DNA from: Venturia oleaginea
Lineage: Eukaryota; Ascomycota; Dothideomycetes; Venturiales; Venturiaceae
Length of the DNA stretch: 64,000 bases
Assembly: GCA_013176395.1 (NCBI GenBank)
Contig: JABMLP010000035.1
Location: forward strand, 124,001 to 188,000
Reading direction: 5' to 3'
Shown here: one piece after another, positions 33,813 through 45,212 of the stretch
Layout: each line of letters begins with the position of its first letter
Numbering within the stretch: the first letter of the stretch is position 1
The notes under the pieces: model-generated
Database searches by the model: none
What the model saw: the letters and a program-made list of their open reading frames with translations, nothing else
What the model was told of the DNA's origin: nothing
Position numbers and translations under genes: made by a program

Positions 33813-36531
33813 TCAGTAGTAAACGGTATCCTTCCAGATCGGCAATTTCCGCAACGCGCTCTCGTCAAACCTGACTTGTCCTGCGGAATCAACCCAAGCT
33901 CCTTCGTCAGTGACATCAAGATCCTTTCCAAGAGCCTCGATCTCCTTCTTCGACACTCCCAGGTCATCCTTCGCAATCCACAATTTGGGCGTCTTTGAAG
34001 TTTGCGACGGTGGCAGGTATGCCGTTTGCTCTTGCCGCTCCGACATTACCGACACGGGCTCTCCCAAGCGTGTCTTGAGAAGGTGTTTATAATTCGTCTC
34101 GAACGAAACATACTTTTGAGGCTGGAAGAATTTAAAGAACAGCCCTGCGACGCCAGAAGGAGGTTCGCGAGGATTGGTTCCATTCAACAGGGGGTCTTGC
34201 TCCTCTCCGTCATCATTCCAACTTGGTGCAAGCTCGCTGCGGTTGACCATGTTACTTGGTAGAGTCTTGGTGAGCGGGTCCAAAGTCTTGTGCATGATGC
34301 GGTGGAATACAACTGTGAGAATTGAAAAGATGACCATGAGAATCAATGGTCCTTGTGAGGCGCCATGCCGCTTGACAGATATCGAGAACAGTCCGATCAA
34401 AGCGAGCTCAGCGGTGTAAACTCCAACAGTCAGTTGTTGTAGGGCTTTTGCATAAGCTCGACCTTGCGTGTCTATACTGGTTTTGACAACGTAGAACAGA
34501 TTGTATCTGAAACACACGTAAAGGATGGCGAATGCAGTAGTCGCGAAGCCTAAAGTCAGAGGAGCGATACAAGAGTAAGATATTGCTGTCATTAAGGTTA
34601 GCACAGCTCTGTTCTACTTCTCGGCTGCACATACCAATCAAGGCAAGATTAGTAAACTTAGGATACCAAGAGCCCCATCCTGTTCCGGACATCGAGATGT
34701 AGCGCTCGTACTTGTCTCGAGGGGTCCTATCAAACAGCCCATAAAGCTTGTCGAAGAATAATCCCGACCAGTTGAGGAGGCTTTTGGTACTTTGCCCAAG
34801 GCCATAGATGATGAAGTACGAAAGGTAAAAGTTTGACGCCTTGGGAAGTTTTTTGGCGAGCAACTCGGGTGCCTTTTTCGGGTCATTGGCGATATCCTGG
34901 AAGACAGCAGTGGCACCAGAGGAGAGTGTTGTCACCAAAAAGACCTGGATGACTTGGAAGATAAAGTACCATGTCTGCGTCCTGAGTTCGATCTCGGCGA
35001 TTGTCACCTCGCCGGACAATCGAGCAAAATAACGACAAATAATTGGGACGTATGAAACCAACGTCGACAGCAGGAGAGATGGGAGCAGCCCTTCGATAGC
35101 ACCTAAGATTGACGGAGGCAGCTTATTGATCCAGTATAGCCAGGAGAATCTGCCGGCAATGTCGCTGATGTTAGATAGCACGCCGATGAAGGATGTCGGG
35201 ATAGACCAGAACAACGTCAAAGTAGCAATGAAAGATGTGGCAAGAAGGCCGCGAACAATAACTTCCCAAGATGGGATTCCCACGTTCTCCCAAATGATGC
35301 CCTCTGGTGCTGTCGCAATGCATCTTGGCACCATGACTAGAGGCGCCTGTGCTGAGGTCATCTGCATGGCAGCTTGAGCGGCAGAGATGGTCTCGAACTC
35401 AACAAATGCGGCCCTCTTCGCTTTCCCATTACCTTTATTCATAACTTCCTGAGCATTTTCCACGTGCCGATTGAGCTCGATGAGGCGATCTCGGTTCAGT
35501 TCGATGGCATCTCGCTTCTCTCCAATCACAGTCGGCGTTCGTTGTGTAGGCCGGTCAGTGGAGCTCACCACGTATCTAGCTTTTGCGAGATTTGACTTGT
35601 CTTTGTTCTCCTTCTCGACTGCACTTTGCGAGACGTGGACCAACGCCGATTCCAGCGTTTTCGCAGTGCTGTCTCGTTTGTCAACAAGTTCTTTGATTTG
35701 CGAGAAGTCGTTGATGATCCACACTCGTCTCACGGCCTGAAAAGTCTGGCGCATTTGGTCTTCGTCGAGCTGTCCGGTAGGTACGGACGTGAACAGGACT
35801 GTCCGACTCGACATCCTGCTCGCAGCCCAAGGCGTCAACAGATATGCTTGTCGCAGGTTGATATAGTAGAGGGTCTCTCTTGTGATGGTAAACATGACAA
35901 AGCCTGGCAGATGTGAGCTGATGTTTCTTGGTTACAAAAGAGACTATGCTTACCCAAGAAGACCCAGGATATGAACAGATGCACATAATACTTGTTCGGG
36001 TTCTTGACATTGCCGATTGTTAAACGGTCGAGTTCCTTAGCCTTTCCCCCACCGTTGATGTTGACTGGGAAAAGAACCGGCCAAGTCATACAAAGCCCAG
36101 CGAAGCATATCAGAATGATCATCTTCAAAAAGCGTAGAAACAGATAGCCGTCCAGTGATTGCTTCTCGAGCAATTCATGATCTTTGAGCCTCCAGAAGGC
36201 GGGGATCCAGTCGAACCATCCATTAAGATGAAGAGGCGGCGTTCGTTCCACCTCATCCAGGGTATCGAGAATTGTCTTCGGAGCATAAAGGTGGCGTTGG
36301 GTCCTTCTCAGAAAGAGGAAGGCTATGAGTTGGGCGGCCGCAACGAAGACCACGGGGATGAGGGTCGACAACAGGGTCTCAACCGAAAAGGATGCTTTCT
36401 CAGGGGATGTTGACTAGATCATGTCAGCCTCGCTGGGGTACTTTTTGGCTCTCTGGCCCTGGCTAACTCACTGGGTCGCCCTGGAGCACAGTGGCTATAC
36501 CCTCTGACAGAGACTGTGATTGGTATTTCAT
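33813..36531 (-). CDS. CSC1/OSCA-like stress-gated cation channel (DUF221, Phm7/Rsn1 type)
   Basis: Four exons on the minus strand: 36472-36531, 35954-36413, 34635-35903 and 33813-34585. Introns are 58, 50 and 49 bp, all GT..AG and phase-consistent; the product is 853 aa. Order of parts: a first membrane helix (STLIPVVFVAAAQLIAFLFL) and two more before the cytosolic domain, a large cytosolic region with RRVWIINDFSQIKELVDKRD and the KRAAFVEFETISAAQAAMQ RNA-recognition-like fold, then the 7-helix pore domain, and a hydrophilic C-terminal tail with a conserved-looking LPIWKDTVYY end. Family members are hyperosmolality-gated calcium-permeable channels of the plasma membrane or endomembranes; yeast Phm7, Rsn1 and Csc1 belong here. 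Exon 1 is only 60 bp, and its ATG at 36531 is preceded by an in-frame gap. Intact. Confidence 0.92.
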
Positions 36532-37791
36532 GGTGGGAGTTGATGAAGCCGGACCTCAATCTGCCATGGTGATGATGATTGGAGTTTCAGGTTTGTTGAT
36601 GGGTGGAAGTCGCTGGGGGTGCCAGAACGCGTGACGTCATCTACGCGGGCGTCAGGTCTGGGTTTTCAACGTCCTCCATTCCATCGCTTTTCTCCTACAT
36701 CCCTTTCCTCACCTAGTCATGACGACTGCCTACGGAACTTGCGTCGTTTCTCTCGCAGGCCACGGGACCCTATATCGCATTCATGGAGATAGGTTGACAG
36801 TCAACAGACTTCGCCTGGAGATTTACGAAATTCGCTTTTGAATCGCCGTCTGCTCGTTCTGCGTCCGCATATATGAGTGGCTGCGACATATTGCACAATA
36901 TAAAACCACCAGCAGTCTTCTCGGAAGCAATTTGCCAATGTTTCTTCAATCCAAGTCAACCACAAGGGCCGGGTTGCATACCGTCCACAAGTCAGACCTG
37001 ACACCTGGTCAGGCCTTCAAATCTGCCAGTCATGTGGATCCCAATGGGACTACACTGCTTGAGAGCACGATGAAGATCAAGGCGTTAAGGATATAAAATT
37101 CTCGATGAGGAGCGTCAAAATCACCACTTTCCCCCAATTTTAACAGTACTAAAAATTGATTTCTTCCTGCAGAGAACGTTCTACATTCGATGCGATAATT
37201 TACAGCAGCGTACAAAGGAGCTACAAGGAGAGAATCACCATGGATGGCTATCCTCGTGAGATCCGTTGTAGAGTAACTTCGCACAATCAAAAGATATGTT
37301 CTTATATTTCCTCGAAAGATAACGGTGCATTCACCGCCCTCCCTCAGACTGTACCCCTGGCTCAACATCGGCTCGACCCCAAATGCCCCGAGCTCTCATG
37401 CGTTTCTAGACACTATGACGGTGGATATAAAACCTATAATCTTCTCATTCTCCTCCGCCCATCGAACGAAGATCAGCATCTCAGACTAGGACTACTCCCA
37501 CCGTCGAGCTTGCTTGCTAGACTGAAATCAATTGCAAATGCGAGGAAATATGACTAACAGTCACGGCGACAGAGGATTACAATTCAATGTTGAAGACGAG
37601 GGAGAAGTGGTGATGGAGGTCAATATGACATAGATCCATTGAATACTCGTGGCCTTCCCAAGCTTCCGGGTGGGGCAACCGACTAATCATCGTCCATGTC
37701 TATTGACAAATCATATGCGTCCTTTCTAGAGCGTGAGAACAGACACGATGTGGAAGATTTGTTGGTACGTATTCTTGACCCTTCCACCTAC
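36532..37791. other. Gene-free interval
   Basis: Contains the promoter of the CSC1-like gene (next to 36532). A 133-codon ORF at 37156-37557 lacks motifs and its codon pattern does not look coding; I do not call it. Confidence 0.35.
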
Positions 37792-38033
37792 TGTCACGGG
37801 CTAGACCCTTGGGCCTTCATCTAGGCTTTGCCTATCTGTCTAGGGCAAGCTTGTGAATGGCTTGATATCTCCTGTCAAACCTCGGAATGATTCTGTGGCA
37901 AGCATATGATTGGCTTGGCATCTCCTTCAAGAGGAGTTTGCAATCGTGTATCTATCTTTTCCTCCTTAGCTAGATTGTATTGCACATTTGGGTGGTTTTC
38001 TCTGGTATCCAGGCATGATCTTAACCCGTCACA
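37792..38033 (-). mobile_element. Candidate solo LTR (242 bp)
   Basis: Plus strand begins TGTCACGGG and ends CCCGTCACA, so the element has 9-bp imperfect inverted TG..CA termini. Flanks CCTAC and CCAGC agree at only three of five bases, so the target duplication is doubtful. Followed by AT-rich DNA into which the next element inserted. Confidence 0.45.
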
Positions 38034-38223
38034 CCAGCTACCGTCCCGTAATATTACTTTCCGTTAACCGTAAGCTATTATTCAAATGTACAACCTACGC
38101 AAGTATAATACTTGATGGACTAGTAATAATAAGAGTTCTTTATAGGCGCTAGTATCTAGAGTAAAGCTCTTACTTACCAAAAAAACTACTAAGATAGGCT
38201 TTTACAGACCAAATGTTACCTTA

Positions 38224-39350
38224 ACGTAATTCACTAGCGAGCGGGCCACACCACCGAGCGGGCTACCGAATCGATCATTTCATCTTTGCAAGCCTCTACA
38301 CCACCACCTCATGCCTTCTAAAGCCCAGCAAGAAGGCCGATTACTTCTTGCTCTTCAAGCCTATCAAAAAGGCCAAATCACAACTATTTGCCAAGCTGCA
38401 TTAGCTTATAATGTACCATACAGTACCCTCAAATATCGCCTCTCTGGACGCGTTGCACGCGTCGAAACGCGCGCAAACAGCCACAAACTTACTCCCACAG
38501 AGGAAGAAATCTTAACTCAATGGATTATCTCAATGGATAATCGAGGCTATCCTGCTCGAGTCTGTGCAGTACAGAATGCGGCGAAATTACTGCTTCAACA
38601 ACGCGTCGGTCCCTCAGCCTCAATCGGTATCAACTGGTCTGCCAGGTTCATCAAGCGACAGCCTACCCTGCAATCGAGATTCAATCGCAAGTACGATTAT
38701 CAGCGTGCTCAATGCGAAGATCCAGAGCTTATCGGAGCCTGGTTTCGGCTTGTGAGTAATACAATTCAGAAATACGGCATTCAAGAGGAGGATATCTATA
38801 ACTTCGATGAGACTGGCTTTGCAATGGGTATTGCAAGCACCTCACGCGTCGTTACTACCTCAGATCGACGGGGCAAGCCACCTCAATTACAGCCAGGCGA
38901 TCGGGAGTGGGTTACAGCAATTGAAGCGACTGTTGGCAGATGAGAATGAGAAATTGAGAGCAGCGAATGAGAGGCAAAAGAGGAAGAGAGCAGTCAAAAA
39001 AAAGCAGATCTCAAAGAAAATAACACTTACAGTTGCAGAGGCACAAGACCTGATGGAGAATACTGTACAGCAGCCTATACAGGCAAGTGTTGCTCCTATA
39101 CAGCAAACAGTTGTTGCAACAGCCTCGTCATCAAGTAGTGCAAGTCAAGGGAATTGCTTTGGTTTACCTAGTTGTTTTGTATGTAAGGGCTTTGACCATG
39201 CTGCGAGCGATTGCCCTAAATATCGATAATCTTCTGTATAATAGATAGTCTTGATTAATAAAGGCGTTGTGGTGGTGTAAGCTTGCAAAGATGAGATGAT
39301 CGATTCGGTGGCCCGCTCGGTGGTGTGGCCCGCTCGCTAGTGAATTACGT
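38224..39350 (+). mobile_element. Fot1/pogo-type DNA transposon, internally deleted (1127 bp)
   Basis: Flanked by TA target duplications at 38222-38223 and 39351-39352. Terminal inverted repeats of 70 bp (38224-38293 and 39281-39350) differ at only two positions, and pairing resumes for another dozen bases inside. Each repeat contains two direct copies of GAGCGGGC (38239 and 38256 in the left end), probable transposase-binding sites. The internal transposase is truncated, so the copy depends on an intact relative for movement. High TIR identity implies a recent insertion. Confidence 0.93.
38311..39229 (+). pseudogene. Deleted pogo-type transposase
   Basis: The first frame (38311-38943, 210 aa) carries a psq-type helix-turn-helix (YQKGQITTICQAALAYNVP), a CENP-B-like second DNA-binding domain (ILTQWIISMDNRGYPARV) and the first catalytic block IYNFDETGF (Asp). 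It then runs into a shifted frame whose C-terminal part (EKLRAANERQKRKRAV ... a zinc knuckle CFVCKGFDHAASDC) is the tail of this transposase group. The middle of the DDE domain, including the second and third acidic residues, is missing; the join is near 38920. Non-functional as a transposase, though the DNA-binding half could still be made. Confidence 0.88.
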
Positions 39351-39394
39351 TACATGTCACTAAACGTTCCACGTGACAGTATCCGTAACACCGT

Positions 39395-39420
39395 GCCGTC
39401 ACAATACTTGTTGTGACGGC
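39395..39420. repeat. Perfect 9-bp hairpin
   Basis: GCCGTCACA (39395-39403) and TGTGACGGC (39412-39420) are perfect complements around ATACTTGT. The right arm is also the left end of the LTR-like sequence described next, so the hairpin may mark an old insertion junction. Confidence 0.7.
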
Positions 39421-39426
39421 TTGCTA

Positions 39427-41029
39427 AGAAAACAGCACACACAGCGAGAACTCAATTTTTGGAATTTACAGAAGTATCATCTAAAGATCATCAAAACACC
39501 TCTGCCAGTGGCCGCTCCGGCCTCTAGAGGCCATCGCGCGTCCCTCAGCGTCGATGAGATATCTCTAGAGTCGCCGTCGCGGCCACGGCAGAGCAAGCAG
39601 ACGAATACATGAGCAAGCTACACGAACGATGCGTCCACCAAAGACAACAGCAACCATCTAGTCACTATCTCCCGGCTAGTCCATCACCCCAGATGACACT
39701 GCAACGCTCCGAGTCGACGAGTCACTGCTAGAACGGCAATACCTTCAACACATCTCAAACACCAGACGCCCGGTGCGCAACAATCGGCACCACACACCAC
39801 TGCAACGACTAGACAATCTCTCCCAACGTCTTGGCAAACCGTCCTGCTACAAGCTGTTGCCCAGAGCCTTGAGCCTCTCCCCAAACTGTTGCGTCCCAGT
39901 TATGGCATTGGCAAGAGTAGGTGCGCGACACAGTAAGTAGTAAGGACGCATAGAAGGAGCCTATTGGCGGCAAATCCCCTCCCTGTAAGCTAGCAGACGT
40001 AGCCTTGAGCCTCTCCCCAGACTGTTGCGTCCCAGTTATGGCAGTGGCAAGAGTAGGTGCGCGATATAGCAAGCAGGGAGAGCGACTAGCAGCAGATAGG
40101 CTCCGACTATAAGACGACAGGTCTACAACACAATCGGTGCGACACGATACGGCAGCTGCTAGAGAACCTCATCTACTATCGTCTCCGCAAACCGTCCTGC
40201 TGCAAGCTGATGTCCAGAGCCTTGAGCCTCTCCCCAAACTGTTGCGTCCCAGTTATGGCATTGGCAAGAGTAGGTGCGCAACACAGTAAGCAGTAAGGAC
40301 GTATAGAAGGAGCTTATTGGCGGCAAATCCCCTCCCTACAAGCCAGCAGACGTAGCCTTGAGCCTCTCCCCAGACTGTTGCGTCCCAGTTATGGCATTGG
40401 CAAGAGTAGGAGCGCGATATAGCAAGTAGGAAGAGCGACTAGCAGCAGGTAGGCTCCGACTATAAGACGGCAGGTCTATAGCACGATCGGCGCCATACAA
40501 TACGGCAGCTACCAGACAGCCTCGTCCACGGGCATACCCGGAGTATCACACCCAAGCAGCGAAATCACGACTACGATGGTTACTATTGTCTCCAGCATCA
40601 CACAACCAAATACACCGCCGCATAGGAATCTGGTGCAAGGCAACTTTCACAAGCAGAAACATACTTAGGGAACCCATTGGCCTTGAGGGATAAGGCGAAA
40701 CAGATAGACAAAGCTGAGCATTAGAGGGAGACTGTAGGTAAAAGGTTAGCGAAACACGAGGCATTGCCTCTTGAGTCTACATAGCACAGATATACTAGCA
40801 GAATAACCAGTATCTACAAGAGCCAGCGGGCATTTGGAGATACTGGTTAAGGGAAAAGAGGGAGGACCGAGGGGACAGCTGGTCTTGTTTCAGTGAACGG
40901 GGCGAAGTGGGGCGCGGTGGATTATATAATCTATCACGTGTCGGCTGTCTGATGAAGTCCTCCTAACCGGACATAGCTGCCTGATTAAGCGGCTGCAACC
41001 GAGTAGGATAAAATCAATCAATCAATCAA
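39427..41029 (+). mobile_element. Retroposed (LINE/SINE-like) insertion with 13-bp target-site duplication
   Basis: TGACGGCTTGCTA occurs at 39414-39426 and again, identical, at 41030-41042, directly flanking this 1.6-kb segment. The right end is preceded by a short simple-repeat tail of AATC units (about 41012-41029). A variable-length target duplication plus a 3' simple tail is the mark of target-primed reverse transcription, used by LINEs and their parasites. No reverse transcriptase frame is present, so this is a truncated LINE or a non-autonomous element. It contains the 353-bp tandem duplication listed separately. Confidence 0.75.
39836..40540 (+). repeat. 353-bp tandem duplication containing four copies of a 60-bp core
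   Basis: Two long units begin AAACCGTCCTGCT at 39836 and 40189, period 353 bp, about 90% alike by eye. Each contains two copies of a core starting CCTTGAGCCTCTCC (near 39868, 40003, 40220 and 40356) that runs through TTGCGTCCCAGTTATGGCA. So the array has two levels: core pairs about 135 bp apart, and the pair duplicated. Confidence 0.8.
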
Positions 41030-41443
41030 TGACGGCTTGCTAGGCTACTGGAACAACCACAGTGTTCAAGCACCTAACAAGGTACCACAGTGCACGAGCA
41101 ACAGCAAGACCTATACCCATTTACATAGCTACCTGTAGTTCACTATCACATTCAGTCCATACCTGATTGCTGTTCACGCCTTTCATTAGTTACTACTAGC
41201 CGTGACAAGTATTAGCCCTCCCTCTACCTCGCTAATTTAGTTAGAGATAAAAATATTCTTAGCCTCCACGTTATACAGGCTAATCTGTATACTTACCCGA
41301 TTAATTAGTAGTTATCTTTTATAGGAGCAATGTCATGAAACTCCTAGCAACGGTTTAACAATATTTGGTTTGGGCAATAGTTTAACCCATAGTTCGTGGA
41401 AATTCATTAACAAAGTCATCTAATCATAAACCTCCAACCCAAG

Positions 41444-43620
41444 TTAAGCCTTCCAATATGTATACACCTTCGCCTCCCACGCCCCAAGCGGCTCCCGCCC
41501 AATCGACGTCTTCGGCACAGCCCGTCCTGAAGTAACCTCTCTCCAATCATCCCGATCGGTTTCCGGGAAGTTACTAACGACATACTCAGCAGAAGTCGGT
41601 TGATCTGAGAAGTTCGCGACAACAACAACAGGTGGCTGTCCATCAACTCCCCTCTTCCACGCCATAATCTTCCCATCGACGTGGATAAACTCCGTGTCGT
41701 TATCACCCAAAGCCGGACACTCAGTGCGGAGCTTGACAAGCGTCGCCACGTAATTGAAAAGGTCAGTACGCCACGGGTCAGCCTTACGCTCGTAATTGAC
41801 AGGATCAATCTGTTTCTTGCCACTAGCGATAGTCTCGTCCATCTGGTCGAGGAATTCCTCGCCTGCGAAGATCATCGGGACGCCAACAGCAGTGAGGAGA
41901 GACACAAAGGCAAGTTTTGCGCGGGGTTCTTTGTCTTCTACGCTGCAGTTCTGGAGAAAGTCGTAGAGACGCTCCTTACGTGGGCCCTCTGTGTCGTGAC
42001 TCGTCACATAAATGACAGCTTGCGTTCCATCTGTGAATGGATGGTCTGGGTCGAGTCTGGAATCAATCATCTTGCGAACCGTCTGCTCAAAGTCATCGCC
42101 GGTATAATCCTCTGTTCCGAGATTGTTTGTGATGGCTGCGCGTACACGATTCTGGAACTTCTCGTTCCAGAGAGCATTGAGAGTGCCGGATTGGATCAGA
42201 TCAATCGGATCACTAAGCTCCTCGCCAATCATGAGAAACTTTGAAGCAGAGGTGTCTGTGCCAGTGTAACGCGATTTATACATGGCCTTTGCGTGGTCTG
42301 TGAAGGACTTGATGAAGTCGTAGTTGGCGATGTTGTTGACGCTATCGAGTCTGTAACCGCTGACTCCAAAATCATTCATCCATCGGTGGAGATGAGCATG
42401 GTGGAATGCCCAAGCAGGGTGGACTTGAGTAACGCTCCCAGTCTCTGGATCATATGTGGTGGTATTCTGGATATAACGCCAGGAACGGCCACCATATCCA
42501 TCACGGAGCGAGGTCGTGTGAGACTGATAGGAGTCTGGATTGCTCGTCTCTTCAGAACAGTCGATGTGGAACTGGTTCAAGGCGATGGCACCATAGGGAT
42601 CCCGTCCGAAAGCCATGACGACATCTAGGAAAAGTCGTATGTTCTGAGTATGGATACTCTCGACAAGCTTCACCAGCTGAGCAGTGGTTCCTAAATCATA
42701 GTCGGGTGCAAAGTAATTGCCCGTTCCATAGCCCCATTCCCCCTTGAACTTTGCATCGGCAACAGGCAGCACTTCCAAGGCATTGATGCCAAGATCTTTG
42801 AGGATTGCTGAGCTCGCCACACTAGACACGTTTGCAAAGTGGTTGCCGGGCGCGTTCGCATCGAAGAGAGCAAGGACATCAGGGAAAGTGCCGACATCGA
42901 CCTGAACGTCACCGTCGGTACCTTTGGCCCAGGAAACAGGAAGTTCGTAAATGACCATACGATTGTTATCGGGCATGGCGTTCTGGTCTGGGATTTTCAC
43001 CATTGGTGACTCCGTACCATCAATGTCGCTGGTCCACAGCTTGCGATCTCTGAACTTAATCACAGCCGCTGGCTGTACACCGTCGTCCCGGTTGGCGTTT
43101 GTGCTGTAGTCAACGGTGTGTGCCATTGGATCAGTGACCCGGATGCGGCTCGATGTCTAGCGCAATCCTGTTAGCATTTGTCGAAATCGATGTGACTTTG
43201 GTGATGACTTGCGCTGGAAGAGGTGTCCGTGACCTCAAACCAGTACCGATACACTCCTCCATTCGTCAAGGAGGGCGTAATTGTATTAGGATCCAGTTCG
43301 AAAAGATCAGTCTTGTCGGAAAGCGTGAGAGGGCCATCGAAGAGCTGCTTGAAAGTAGCGGGCGACGTCGAGTTATCAACGGTTCCAAGTATAAGATTGG
43401 GGGTATCGTCGACTGTCGACGAGTGGCCAGGAATCCATAGGATGAACTTCTCATCTCGACGGTGGAGGATATCGAAGTAAGGAGGTGACGTCTCCGCATT
43501 TGTATTAGCTGCAGCTGTAGTCGAGGCTGAAGGTAGAGGTCCCGCCGATGCAGTTCGCAGTAGTGGCATGACCAATAGCAGGGCAGCAGCGACCTGCATA
43601 GGCAGCATTGGAAGGCGCAT
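41444..43620 (-). CDS. Secreted GH13 alpha-amylase-superfamily enzyme
   Basis: Exon 1 is 43213-43620 and exon 2 is 41444-43156. The 56-bp intron uses a GC donor (AGC|GCAAGT), GCTAAC branch and CTAG acceptor; only this choice keeps phase 0. The product is 706 aa. A signal peptide (MQVAAALLLVMPLLRTASA) is followed by a beta-rich N-terminal domain (about 45-160) like the CBM48/N domain of branching and debranching enzymes, then the GH13 barrel: nucleophile in YRLDSVNN (Asp about 407), acid/base in LMIGEEL (Glu about 448), transition-state Asp in VTSHDTE (about 524). Conserved region I reads FLDVVMAFGRD and lacks the usual N-H pair, so specificity may differ from true alpha-amylase. Secreted starch- or glucan-active enzyme; intact. 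Confidence 0.92.
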
Positions 43621-44030
43621 GATGAACAGTGCGTTGGCTCAGACCAATAGTCGAATGTTGTCACTCGAGTAATGATGGATACTGCGAATACTTTGGCAAG
43701 TGGAGGATTGTGGGAATAAGTTTGAAGGATATTGACGCGATCAATCTGGGTTTGAGCGATTGATATTGATTGAGGGTCTTCCGGGCGGCTGGTATGTGAA
43801 GACGAAAAGAGAGGGAGGTCAGCCACTTGATGGTCGAAAGAGGAAGTGATCGATAGGATGTCTCCAAAGCAGCGGTACGAGGATATAGAAGCCAAAGAAG
43901 GAGGTTGTGGTGTGCATTCTGATTCATCCTTGCATGTCTGTGTGTATTCTTTCCAATCTACCTGTTGCCTTGATGGGTTGAACGGCCGAATGAGCAACAA
44001 ACGCACCCTGAGAATAAATTCGCTCTTCAC

Positions 44031-44085
44031 TGTAATACTTAGACTTGTAATACTTGGACTTGTAATACTTGGACTTGTAATACTT
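44031..44085. repeat. 15-bp tandem repeat, four copies
   Basis: TGTAATACTT recurs at 44031, 44046, 44061 and 44076, joined by AGACT or GGACT, period 15 bp. It lies about 410 bp upstream of the GH13 start codon and could be promoter-proximal or neutral. Confidence 0.85.
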
Positions 44086-45212
44086 CGGCGAGCTCATGTG
44101 TTCGAGAATGCCGTATGCATCGTGGCTGGAGAGACGATGATTTGACGTTTGGCGGCTGGCATGATGCATTCTCCCTTTTCTTCAAGCAGTGATTAACATA
44201 ATGACCTCATTAGCTGTCTGTATTTGGTTCAGAAAAGTAGGCCATGATTCGAGGCACTGGAGCCAGCCACGACTCTTGCAGGTCCGACACATTGCCCGTA
44301 GACTTGGGAATCTGTGAGGGCAAAAAAACAAGATAGATGGGGAGACGTCAATTCAAGCTCATGCCAATACAGCGAGTTTCAAGAAATGGCATTGGAACAA
44401 GGATCGAACAATGCACTGCAAGGTACCATAACCTGCGTCGCCGTCATTTGCTCAATAGCATCTGTTCTATAATGCTGGTGAGGTTGCCCTCGTTCAAATG
44501 AATCGTGTCAGTCAAGCTCAAAGCTGGTCACATGATTCGGTCTATGGTGCCATTCAGACTGTATTAGCGCAGTATTCCTACGAACCAATGTCGTGTGGAA
44601 GTGGTGGTACAGATGCAGATCGGCTTGCCAAATCGGGAAGGATGGTTGAGTCGGTAAAGACAAAAGGAAATTCGTTGATGGTCTTGGCTTTGTGGCCTCC
44701 AACCACACACTGTTGCCACTCAAAAGCCTCCATCTTTTTGTTTCTGAGCGCTTCTCAAGTCACTCCAAATTCACGCTTCTCTATGTTGGCTTGTTTGTGC
44801 CACGTCGTCTGATGATATCCCAACTTCATTGATCACAGTCCGAGCATCATGTAGCAATTGAAGGAAGCAACGTCTTATCCCCAGTAGTGACTGGCGATTG
44901 AGCAAATGCGCAACGAATAGGCTCCATTTTGTTGTCCGGATTCCAAGAAATCTGGCTTGACTTGTCATGCTGGCGTCTCGTCAGGATCAAGCAACCATAC
45001 CACCCTTATGTCTTTGATCGCCTCCCTGTTGTACTGTGTTCGCTAGTCTTGTCCGGTCATTCTCCAGTATCGATCCCAGCTTGTGTGATCTTTCGAGTCC
45101 AATTGCGGAACGATATGCCTCAAGAAATTCGACCGGATAGTCCCTGACCTTGACCGACACCAATCTCATCACCAACATCCATCTCATCCTCATCATCGAA
45201 CATCCCATTTCA
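44086..45212. other. Gene-free interval
   Basis: Only short ORFs without motifs. The C-rich plus strand near 45150-45400 belongs to the 3' end and antisense of the next gene. Confidence 0.35.

Larger units (their letters stand above)
39412..41207 (+). mobile_element. LTR-like element (about 180 bp) split by a later insertion
   Basis: TGTGACGGC at 39412 and GCCGTGACA ending at 41207 are inverted TG..CA-type termini. Removing the insertion and one copy of its target duplication leaves about 180 bp, the same length and terminal pattern as the LTR candidate at 18425-18604. I see no 5-bp target duplication around it. Confidence 0.35.

Noticed and set aside
37156..37557. 133-codon plus ORF
   Set aside because: No domain, no codon bias and no splice partners.
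43847..44169. Minus ORF with repeated KYYKS
   Set aside because: Reflects the 15-bp DNA tandem repeat; no gene context.
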